A stretch of 64,000 nt of DNA, from assembly GCA_933207985.1 (NCBI GenBank), contig OW240916.1:133042834-133106833 (forward strand), given 5' to 3'. Of this stretch, positions 11,796 through 22,216 are shown in pieces. The DNA comes from Pelobates cultripes (lineage: Eukaryota > Chordata > Amphibia > Anura > Pelobatidae). Position numbers and translations under genes: made by a program. Within the stretch, counting starts at the first letter, position 1; every line of letters starts with the position of its first letter. The notes under the pieces were generated by a model. The model had not been told where the DNA came from. It ran no database searches and was given only the letters and a program-made list of their open reading frames with translations.

Positions 11796-11855
11796 TTTTA
11801 ACACTATAGGGTCAGGAATACATGTTTGTGTTCCTGACCCTATAGTGATCCTTTA
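11796..11855. repeat. Short hairpin MITE of the CACTATAG family
   Basis: CACTATAGGGTCAGGAA is followed after a short loop by TTCCTGACCCTATAGTG. A near copy lies at 37406-37459 and a related hairpin at about 4130-4185. Recurrence in one window marks a dispersed MITE family. Confidence 0.65.
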
Positions 11856-12122
11856 ATTGGAGACTATTCACATTCAAAATGGAAGAATGGTTTAGAAATT
11901 ACAGTTCTTTAATATGCAGACCCCTCTTTTTTAAGGACCAAACGTAATTGGGTAAATGACTCAAATGGACAGGTGCGGCCTATTAATTTATGTTTTATCA
12001 AGTAAGCAGGTTTGGAATTGATTCCATATGTGGCATTCACATTTGGAAGCTGTTGCCGTGAACCCACAACATGCGGTTCAAAGGAGCTCTCAATGCAAGT
12101 AAAACAGGCCATCGTTAGCCTG

Positions 12123-13299
12123 CAAAAAATAAAAATAAAAAAATCAGATAGATGGCAGGAACATTAGGAGTGACCAAATGAACAGTTTTGTACATTCTGA
12201 GTAAAAAACTCACTGGTTAGCTCTGCAACACAAAAAGGCCTCCACAGAAAACAACAGCGGTGGATGATCATAGGATCTTTCCATGGTAAAGAAAAGCCCC
12301 TTAACATCAAGCCAAGTGAAGCACTCTCTCCAGGAACTAGGCATATCATTATACAAGTCTACCATAAAGAGAAGACTTCAGGAGAGCAAATACAAAGGGT
12401 TCACCACAAGGTGCAAACCATTCATAAGCCTCAAGAATAGAAAGGCCAGATAAGACTTTGCCAAAAAAACATCTAAAAAGGCCAGCTCAGTTCTCAAACA
12501 GATTTCTTTGGACAGATGAAACTAAGACCAACATGTACCAGAATGATGGGAAGAAAAAAGTATGGAGAAGGCTTGGAACCACTCATAATCCAAAGCATAC
12601 CACTTAATCTGTAAAACATAGATGGAGGCAGTGTGATGGCATGGGCATGCATGGCTCCCAATGGCACTGGGTCACTAGTGTTTATTAATAATGTGACAGA
12701 AGACAGAAGCAGCCAAATTAATTCTGAAGTGTATAGGAATATATTGTCTGCTCAGATTCAGCCAAATTCAGTGAAATTAATTTGACTGTGCATCGCTTTA
12801 CAGAAGGACAATGACTAAACACACTGTGAAAGCAAACCAGGAGTTTTTTAAGGCAAAGTGTTCGAGCATGCATTACACTTGCTGAAGACAAAACTTAAGG
12901 CAGAAAGACCCACGTACAAACAACTGAAGACAGTTGCAGTAAAGGCCTGACAAAGCATCACAAAGGAGGACACCTAGCGTTTTGTGATGTTCATGTATTT
13001 CAGACTTCAAGCAGTCATTGCCGGCAAAGGATTACCAACAAAGTATTAAAAATTAACATTTTATTTATGATTGTGTAATCTGTTCAATTACATTTAAGGC
13101 CCTGAAATAAGGGGACTCCGTATTAAAATTATTGAAATTCCTACGTTTCATACAATATTTTTGTTCAACCCCCTGAATTAAAGCTAAAAGTCTGTATTTC
13201 AATTGCATCTCGGCTGTTTCATTTCAAATTCATTGTGGTGGCATACAGAGCCAGAATTATGAAAATTGTGTCAGTGTCCAAATATTTCCGGACCTAACT
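12123..13299 (+). pseudogene. Degraded Tc1/mariner copy
   Basis: The whole stretch follows a Tc1 transposase gene and its 3' end. A WTDETK-like block (about 12508-12525) keeps the first catalytic aspartate, and a DND-type block (about 12806-12820) the second. Between the second aspartate and the region of the final glutamate the copy is deleted and shifted. The right end reads CCAAATATTTCCGGACCTAAC near 13279-13299, a Tc1-type terminal repeat. The left terminal repeat was not found. It is inactive. Confidence 0.85.
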
Positions 13300-14289
13300 A
13301 TAAATACAGTATGTTCATCACATCTGCTATATATCATCTCTACTGGATATATTTCACTGTCACTTCATGTATCAATATATCCTATTCCCTTTAGAATATC
13401 AACAAGGACATCATCGCCTCTTGTTACTTCACTTACAGGTATATATTTTGTAACCGTCACCTGGATGTATCACTTCCCTATTGCAGAGAGCTGCAGAATA
13501 GGTTGGTCCTACTTAAATCAAATAATTCATATTATAAAAATAGTTGTTCGGCCACTCTACAGATATGTTCTGTTTTTTTTTTTATGCAACACTCTTTGAC
13601 CTATTTTTAACAGTTTCCTCTATAAGACGTTCTATGTATCTGATATCTAGCTCCTAGCATCAGTCTGTTTGATGTCCATCCTGCATATATTCTTGGCCTT
13701 CTTTTATATGCCATCTGGCTTTCCATATGGGCTTCCTAGTCATGTTAACTGTGTTGGTCGTGACTTTATTTGAGGCAGGTGTTTTGTAATTTCCCTGATA
13801 CAAATGATCATGTCTCTTCCCTTAAGAGAATCTTTTTGTAATATCATGCTGTTTAAACTAGCAATATGTATGCACTCAGAGACAAAACAGCAATCGCAGA
13901 ATAATTTCAAAATACATTTAAAGTGGGATCTAAAGCATTCCTGTGAAATACACAGTCCTTATGACACCCAAAAACACAGCAACAAGAAAGCCTGTAGTTG
14001 AAGAAACTGTTCAATTCAAATTATTTTGAACATATGGAAACCAACTGCAGGTTTGTTTTAAATGCAAATAAATATATATTGAATTGTGGACATATGTTGA
14101 CAGACTCCTCGTTTGTGCATCCACATTCTGGCAAGAGATATGCCATTGCACATTGCATTACATTTCATGTTTCACGGATCATATTGTATATTTAATTTCA
14201 TGCCCGTGTGGCCTTTTTTTTATGTGACTTAAATCTAAAAGATTGTACAGCAAATGCTAATGCCAATCATGCTTATGGGGATGTAGTAT
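13300..14289. other. AT-rich stretch, nothing recognised
   Basis: Short open frames such as 13804-14001 show no domain. No repeat boundary could be fixed. Confidence 0.45.
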
Positions 14290-14720
14290 ATGAACCTGCA
14301 CCGCAAACTCACCTAAATAAACTCAATACATTGTATAACTCGTTCTGCCGATTTGTGTTACAATGTAATTACAGGACCCACCATTGTGACATGCTAAAAG
14401 AACTAAACTGGCTATCGTTGGAATCCAGACGCACCCTTCATCTTTCCAGCCTTGTGTTTAAGAGCTTTTCTGAGAAACTCCCACCCTACCTGAGTAGAAT
14501 GCTCTCCCCGGCTGTTCCCACCTCCTATAACCTCCGATCCAGCAGCAGCACTTTATTTAGTCTTCCTCAATACAAAAAGAAAGGCTGGTTCCTCCTTTTT
14601 CCTACAGAGCACCACAATTAAGGAACGACCTCCCACACACTTTCAAATCTTCCCTAAGCCTAAAATCCTTTAAGAGATCCATCTCTACATACCTCAAAAC
14701 AGAATTCACCATGGTTGATT
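14290..14720 (+). pseudogene. 3' end of a LINE reverse transcriptase
   Basis: The frame 14208-14618 contains LKELNWLSLESRR and FSEKLPPYLSRML. This pattern is usual for the extreme C terminus of non-LTR retrotransposon polyproteins of the L2/Tx1-like type in fish and frogs. Homologous-looking DNA continues out of frame to about 14720. The catalytic reverse transcriptase core is absent, so it is a 5'-truncated copy. Confidence 0.6.
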
Positions 14721-15730
14721 GTATGTTTTTTTAAATTTCCAAGCTCTTGTTACAAAAGGAGCCTTTTGGATTAAGCAATTAGATACTGTAAATCCAAAGG
14801 GTCTGAATGAGAATGTATCATTCAGACCGTTTTTGGATGTTCAATAACATTTTTAACAAGTCTTTATGGATCTAAGTTTATTTGTTTATCAGTTGATTAT
14901 AGATATTAATATATGGTTAACCCCTAGGGTTACTATGACTTTTGTCAGTATTATTAGGTTTACTGTTTTAACACTTTGCTTTCTTTTACTAATATGGGTG
15001 TGTTATTGTCCTAAGACAAGTTGTTTGATAATGGATATATGTGTTTATAGGGTTCTTATGCATATTAATTAATTATGGTGTGTGGGGGATATTGAGAGAT
15101 GTTTTCTCTGCACTAGGTTTAATAAATGTTTTTGATATTTTATCCCATTCACTTTTTTTGTGTTTTTTTGTGTTTTACACTCATAACGGGTTATATTTGT
15201 CACACACATATTTTTAGTTTTCAATTCTTAAATGTACACATACTCTTTTAACATTCATATCTTTATATTTTATTTCTTTATTGCCTTTCTTCTGTCTGTT
15301 CTTTTCTCCCATTCTATTCTATACACTACATACACACTCACTCTCTCTCTTTATCCCCACACTTATGATTCTATATTTATTACACTTATCTACACTTCGC
15401 TTCTCATACTGTCTTGTATTTTTGGTCCGGTTGCAGGTTTTATATATAACCTCCAGATTATCTTCTCCGTGTGGATTTTAGCGCACGCATGTCACTCCCT
15501 ACCTGGGTATCGCTACATGGTTGCCATAGATACCCGTTGTAACTTACGTCATCGTGCACGTTCACATTACTGAGTACCTCATCACTCACATTAGGTCCCG
15601 GGGTCACTCCACCACGCATGTGCACGGTCAGCTAACACTTCACCGGGATTGGGAATTAATTCACACAGATGGGGTAAGTTTTTCACTTAAGAGTTGCTAT
15701 ATATTTACACTGTATTGCACTGTCATTATC
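14721..15730. other. T-rich stretch, no gene seen
   Basis: Mostly T-rich DNA with short chance frames. The part from about 15480 leads into a Penelope-associated motif (next entry) and may be part of a Penelope-like element tail. Confidence 0.4.
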
Positions 15731-15757
15731 TTGATAAAGACCCTGGAGGGTCAAAAC
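15731..15757 (+). other. Hammerhead-like motif of Penelope-type repeats
   Basis: TTGATAAA is followed by a perfect five-pair stem GACCC-TGGA-GGGTC and then AAAAC. This is the shape of hammerhead stem II with its flanking core, with substitutions in both core halves. Similar motifs lie at 4949-4971, 55801-55827 and 60754-60783, all on the minus strand. Confidence 0.35.
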
Positions 15758-15825
15758 ATTGATGTATAGATTGTGAAAGTTTTGAATACATTTGGAAAAC
15801 CGAGAGAGAGCTCCTGTCTTTACTT

Positions 15826-15833
<8 letters not shown>

Positions 15834-15873
<40 letters not shown>
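15834..15873. repeat. (TA)n microsatellite
   Basis: Pure alternating TA, about 20 units, running directly into the palindrome that follows. Confidence 0.95.
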
Positions 15874-15877
<4 letters not shown>

Positions 15878-15961
15878 ACCTTGTAGGAAAGCACTCACAG
15901 GACTTGATATGGTTCAACCATATCAAGTCCTGTGAGTGCTTTCCTACAAGGTATTCTATAT
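15869..15961. repeat. Perfect palindrome, 46-bp arms, one-base centre
   Basis: Bases 15869-15914 are the exact reverse complement of 15916-15961 around C15915. The arms contain CCTTGTAGGAAAGCACTCAC. It sits next to a TA microsatellite and could extrude as a cruciform. Confidence 0.95.
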
Positions 15962-16026
15962 TATGGCCAGGATTAGCACCAAGGCATTACAAGACTGGGA
16001 GCAGTGAGTGCGGGACACGATGAGTT

Positions 16027-16036
<10 letters not shown>

Positions 16037-16096
<60 letters not shown>
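16037..16096. repeat. (TA)n microsatellite
   Basis: About 30 TA units following a GTGTGTGT run. Confidence 0.95.
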
Positions 16097-16099
<3 letters not shown>

Positions 16100-16169
16100 T
16101 CCTTGCACTCAGACCAACCATAAAATCGTTGTTGCCTAGTGCAATCAGCCAGGGCCAAACATTCATATA

Positions 16170-17706
<1,537 letters not shown>

Positions 17707-17743
17707 TATGTGAAGATAAAAGCTTGCACTCCTAGTCTTTTCA

Positions 17744-17745
<2 letters not shown>

Positions 17746-17791
<46 letters not shown>
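17746..17791. repeat. (CT)n microsatellite
   Basis: About 23 CT units. Confidence 0.95.
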
Positions 17792-17795
<4 letters not shown>

Positions 17796-18543
17796 AAGAG
17801 ATGGAGAGAGAGGTGATACATAATGATATACTATAATGATGAGAAGTATTAGGATGTCAATATCCACCTCTTGTTATATATCCCCATTGTAAAACTGTAA
17901 AGCACTGCACAATATAGAGGAACTATATAAATGCTAATAATAATAAAAATGAAAGTATTATCCCCTTATACAGGCTTTACTATTATGTTATATTTGTATA
18001 ATGCATTCCTGTTTTGAACAAGGTATACTGTGTCAGTGTTAAAGTTCCTTTAATTGTATTGCAGCACCAGGACATATGCAAAAGCAAATTAGTAAAAAAA
18101 ATATCAGTTAAATAGTAGGACCATGCAATTACAGGCAGTCATAAAAGCTTGCTAAATACTTGAACATAGGCTTTATGTCTTAAGCATTTCTGATAATCAT
18201 ACCTTCTAGTCATGCAATCCTGGTTTTGCATTGCTCATACAATATGTTCTGTGTACTATATTTGGTTGTGATACCATTTTCTAATTTAGATATTCATCAT
18301 GATCATTATATTGGCACATTTAGATAATTAGAATAAAAAACAATCAGAATAAAAAACAAGTGGAGCGATATTTAGGCGATAAGCCCCTACGCACATGCAA
18401 TCAAAATGAAGAAAAGAAAAAAAAGAAAAGAATGGGTATACTTATGCTTCTTAATGAGTAGTAGTTACACACTCAAAAACACACGTAGCATATGAAAGAG
18501 AGAAATAAAAATAGAATAGTGTAAATCTGTATAAATCTCATAT
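17792..18543. other. AT-rich left flank of ERV1
   Basis: Includes a LINE-tail-like piece at about 17885-17950 (GTAAAGCACTGCACAATATA then a short A/T-rich tail). The block near 18365-18400 (ATTTAGGCGATAAGCCCCTAC) recurs in similar form near 42930. No retroviral coding sequence is present here. Confidence 0.45.
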
Positions 18544-18979
18544 TGTGGTGGAATCTCGGTAAAAATAAATTTAGTAGGCCGAGATTACCACGTGGCATGT
18601 GTACGTGCATATGCTGACGTATCGATCAGTTGGTTGCACGAGGCAAGATACGATCAGTAGTGTACGGAGCATGTGCAAGAATACAGGATGTAGTATTCCC
18701 CTCCTCCATTGTGCTGGACAAGCCATGCGGTCAAGCAGGAAGTTAATTCTTATTTGTAATGATTGGTCAAGAGAATGTGCGGGTGGAGCTTAATATGGGA
18801 GGAGTTATGTGCCTATATAGGGAGCCTGCACTATTGTTCAGGGCTCAGAACTTGCTGTATTTTTGGTGACATTAGTCCCTCTGAGTCCCGATCGGTGATC
18901 CAATAAAGAATCTCTTCCTTCCTGAAGAAACCTGTGTCCATCCCTCTGTGCTTTGCTTCCGTCAGTTTCTCCGGTATCA
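18544..18979 (+). repeat. ERV1 5' LTR (436 bp)
   Basis: Starts TGTGGTGGAATC and ends CCGGTATCA. It holds an inverted CCAAT-type box (GATTGGTCAA, 18761-18770), a TATA box (TATATA, 18814-18819) and a poly(A) signal (AATAAA, 18902-18907), giving a standard U3-R-U5 order on the plus strand. No difference from the 3' LTR was found. Confidence 0.95.
18814..18819 (+). promoter_or_regulatory. ERV1 U3 TATA box
   Basis: TATATA within GCCTATATAGGGAG, about 45 bases downstream of the inverted CCAAT box and 80 bases before the poly(A) signal. This spacing fits a retroviral promoter. Confidence 0.7.
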
Positions 18980-18981
18980 TT

Positions 18982-18999
18982 TGGTGCATTGGCCGGGAA
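18982..18999 (+). other. Primer-binding site, tRNA-Gly
   Basis: TGGTGCATTGGCCGGGAA lies two bases after the LTR. Its reverse complement TTCCCGGCCAATGCACCA equals the 3' end of vertebrate tRNA-Gly(GCC) including CCA, 18 of 18 bases. The match relies on my knowledge of that tRNA. Confidence 0.85.
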
Positions 19000-20261
19000 G
19001 CTCATCGTTCAACGGTAGCTGAGAGGCAGAGGCGTGAGACGGTCTATCTTTGCCCACGTTCTCTACGGCTGCACCCCTGAACTTCTGCGTGGACCTCCCT
19101 TCGTCTCGGCGCCACTGGTCTGTTGTCCAGGAGATCATCGGCCTCTACGTAAGAAGTGCTGGGGTGTCCCCGTCGATGAGTGTGAACTCAGGTTCAGGAA
19201 CGAGGAGGTAAGACAACTGCTGTTTTAGACGGCAGACCCACTAGGGGTATACCGATTGTGCGGTAGGCCCAAAAGGGGTTTAAATCTGTGTATGGAATCT
19301 GCCCCCTCTGTCGGAGGGAAGGAGCGAAGGCGCACCGCTCGATCGAACGCTCTTTAGTAAGACCGTTTGATCTGGTTAGTCAGGCGGGGTCCTGTGTAAA
19401 TAGCCCTAGCCGGACACCGGTGTCTTGTCTAGACTAGCGTTCTAGGGTGTATATTACGTTCGCTAGGTCGGAGGGACCGGGAGACTAAGCGGCGCCTGTG
19501 TAAATTCGGTTCGCTAGCTCTCAACCTATCTTGGCTAAGTGGGAAGGCGTGTAAATTTGGAACCCACTAGACTTTTGATAGAGTAAATAGACTAGAAGGG
19601 CAATTTTGTAAATTTCGCCCTCTAGTTCGCTATATGTGGTGTTTGGGCAGTGTGGCTAACCAAAACGGGTGTATATAGTTTTAGGTAGTCCATTCAAGGT
19701 ACTGGCCAATAGTTTAGTTGGGATTGTAAATGTGTTAAAGATTGTTAGTAAAGTGTATATCTTGTTAGATAGCGCGAGCTCAGCCGTCTAGCGAGAGTGT
19801 TAATAGTGTGTTGCTGTATCATAGTGCACGGTACCATAACCCTGTATATTTACTGACACTGTATATAAGTACTAATCATTGTCGTCTATTGCATGTTTAA
19901 CACCGTAACCACTAATAATTGTATTGTGACCTTAAATTGTGCTTTGACCTATGCTAACCGTACTGTAACCGATACTAGTAAAAGACGATGTTACTGGGGT
20001 GTGTTATAGACGGGTAATTCATATATAGAGAATTATAGCGTGGGTGACTGTATAGTTTCGCCAAAGGGCATAATATTGATTATTTAGTGACTGGTGTAAC
20101 AGCTGTGTGTGTACGGGAATTCCCTGAGTGATTATTGTGTTATTGTGTACGTTTCACTCGGTAACTGTACCACGTGGTGCTGTTGCCAGAGGAAACGGGT
20201 GTGACTGTTGAATAAGAACGCGTGCATAGTATTCGTTGTCAACGACGTTCCATTGATAAGT
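19000..20261 (+). other. ERV1 untranslated leader (packaging region expected)
   Basis: A 1.26-kb segment without a credible gene, longer than the few hundred bases usual in simple retroviruses. It is rich in CTAG and TGTAAAT blocks (for example GTGTAAATTTGG) spaced along 19380-19620. A related leader lies in antisense at 34900-37376. A splice donor is expected here but I cannot fix it. Confidence 0.7.
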
Positions 20262-22154
20262 ATGGGCGCGTCAGAGTCAACGATTTCGGATCCCTTAGGT
20301 TGTATGGTAAAGAATTTTAAAAAGGGATTCAAAACATGTGATTTTGGGGTTAAAATGTCTCCTGTACGTTTGGTCACTTTGTGCACTAGGGAGTGGCCTA
20401 TTTTGGTTGCGGCATGGCCGCCGCGTGGCAGTTTGGATCCAACCCTGGTACAGCGTGTACACGTGGCTGTGTCAGGTAGGCCTGAACTTTACGGACAGTT
20501 TCCATACATTGATTGTTGGGGGCAGGCCGTAAACGACTCGCCAAAATGGATTCGGATATGCCACGAGGAGCAATGTCGCCTCATGGTGGCCAGGACTTGT
20601 TTGTCCACTAGGACTGGTGTTAGGCCCATTTTGGACACGCCCCCTGAGTCCGAGATCCCTTTGCCGCCTCCTTACTTTCCTTTAAGAGGAAGTGACGCGA
20701 ATGCAGGAAGCTCTGCACCCCTTCCCCTATTGCCCCCATCCACTTCCGCTTCCTCCTCCAGTACAGAATCCACCCCCCCTCGTATTAAAACTCCCCTTCC
20801 GGAACCAGGACCAACCCCCATTAGATTTGAATATCCTGATTTGGCGCCACTTCAAACTTCCGGTCAAGCTTCTTCTAGCTCGGCTCGGAGTATACTATTC
20901 ACTAACTTTTCCCAAAATCAAGTTCCCACATCCTCATGCCCTATTACCTCTCGACCGGAACCTTTAACTGACGCCCCTCCACGTAGCCCCATACTAACCC
21001 GACAACTGACCGGTACCCAACAATTAAAACATTATCAGATGCCTCTTCGTCTGAATCCTGGGTCAGCCTATATCGATGCCGCAGGTCAAATGGCACATGC
21101 TGACCCAGTCTTCGTATATGTCCCGTTCACGACTACCGATCTCTTGAATTGGAAGACCCACAATTCCTCGTACACTGAGAAACCACAAGCTATGACCGAT
21201 CTGTTCACCTCGATAGTTCAGACACATAACCCGACATGGGCTGATTGCCAGCAGTTATTAATGACATTGTTCAATAATGAGGAAAGGACAAGGATTAACC
21301 AAGCGGCCATTAAGGCGCTAGAGGAGAGAGCCCGTGCTTTAAATCAAGCCAATCCGGCAGCATGGGCCGCAACACATTACCCTAACACCGATCCTGACTG
21401 GAATGTAAATGGCGCAGATATGGCTCAACTTAAAGCCTATAGAGATGCTATAATTGCTGGCATGAAAGCCGGAGGGAAGAAAGCTATTAACATGTCGAAG
21501 ACAGTTGAGGTGATTCAGAAAAGTGATGAAGCGCCCAGTGTCTTTTATGACCGATTATTGGAGGCATACCGCTTGTATACCCCCTTTAATCCGGAAGGCG
21601 CTGATAATTCCCGAATGGTAAACTCCGCCTTTGTCAGCCAAGCTTACGGAGATATTAAGCGCAAGCTACAGAAATTAGAAGGGTTTGCAGGTATGTCTAT
21701 CACCCAACTAATGGAGGTAGCGAACAAAGTATATATGAATAGGGAAACAGAAAGTAAGAAAGAGGAAGAGCGCAAGATGCGTAGAAAGGCAGATATGCTA
21801 GCGGTAGCGATCGCAGGCGTAGATAGACGGGGCCCAGATAGAGGCGATGGTAGATGGAATAGGGAGCCTTTGAGTAGGAATCAGTGCGCGTACTGTAAGG
21901 AAGAAGGGCATTGGAGGAACGAGTGTCCGCAAAGAGAGCAGTATGAGAGAGACTTACCCAGGGCAGGTTACGGAAACTTTAGAGGCAGAGCGAGAGGTAG
22001 AGGAGGCCCCGGAGGGAGTAATGGTAATAGAGGGAGTAATAGGAACAGAGGAAGTGTAAGGGAAGATAGGTACTATCCAGCAGCGCAAAGGTCCCGCGAT
22101 AGAGAAGGTAGGGACTTTGTGGGATTGGCTGACACGGTCATGGAGGACTATTGA
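20262..22154 (+). CDS. gag: ERV1 gag polyprotein (open)
   Basis: An open frame of 630 codons ending in TGA. The ATG at 20262 is chosen because it gives MGASES, a myristoylation signal of the kind needed for membrane targeting; the longer open frame upstream has no ATG. Visible parts: matrix (1-120), a PPPY late-budding motif at 135-138, a proline/serine-rich spacer, capsid with a major-homology-like region (SVFYDRLLEAYRLYTPF, about 427-443), a charged helix (ESKKEEERKMRRKAD) and one CCHC zinc knuckle (C-X2-C-X4-H-X4-C at 542-555) followed by an RG-rich tail. One knuckle and the PPPY placement fit gammaretrovirus-like Gag. No break was seen. Confidence 0.93.
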   Translation: MGASESTISDPLGCMVKNFKKGFKTCDFGVKMSPVRLVTLCTREWPILVAAWPPRGSLDPTLVQRVHVAVSGRPELYGQFPYIDCWGQAVNDSPKWIRICHEEQCRLMVARTCLSTRTGVRPILDTPPESEIPLPPPYFPLRGSDANAGSSAPLPLLPPSTSASSSSTESTPPRIKTPLPEPGPTPIRFEYPDLAPLQTSGQASSSSARSILFTNFSQNQVPTSSCPITSRPEPLTDAPPRSPILTRQLTGTQQLKHYQMPLRLNPGSAYIDAAGQMAHADPVFVYVPFTTTDLLNWKTHNSSYTEKPQAMTDLFTSIVQTHNPTWADCQQLLMTLFNNEERTRINQAAIKALEERARALNQANPAAWAATHYPNTDPDWNVNGADMAQLKAYRDAIIAGMKAGGKKAINMSKTVEVIQKSDEAPSVFYDRLLEAYRLYTPFNPEGADNSRMVNSAFVSQAYGDIKRKLQKLEGFAGMSITQLMEVANKVYMNRETESKKEEERKMRRKADMLAVAIAGVDRRGPDRGDGRWNREPLSRNQCAYCKEEGHWRNECPQREQYERDLPRAGYGNFRGRARGRGGPGGSNGNRGSNRNRGSVREDRYYPAAQRSRDREGRDFVGLADTVMEDY

Positions 22155-22216
22155 TACCGACCGGGCTCCATCCCCCTTGGTCGAGCGGAGCCTATGGTCG
22201 ATGTATCAATAGGGGG
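22152..22216 (+). promoter_or_regulatory. Gag-pol readthrough signal: UGA stop plus pseudoknot candidate
   Basis: The gag stop TGA (22152-22154) is followed in the same frame by pol without another stop. An 8-base spacer leads to a stem GGCTCC (22164-22169) with GGAGCC (22187-22192). Loop bases CCCCC (22172-22176) can pair with GGGGG (22212-22216), giving an H-type pseudoknot. Murine leukaemia virus uses the same layout with a UAG stop and an 8-base spacer. The pairing is my own reading, not a folded prediction. Confidence 0.7.

Noticed and set aside
18599..18793. 64-codon frame present in both ERV1 LTRs
   Set aside because: Repeated only because the LTRs are identical; it crosses U3 promoter sequence and has no domain.
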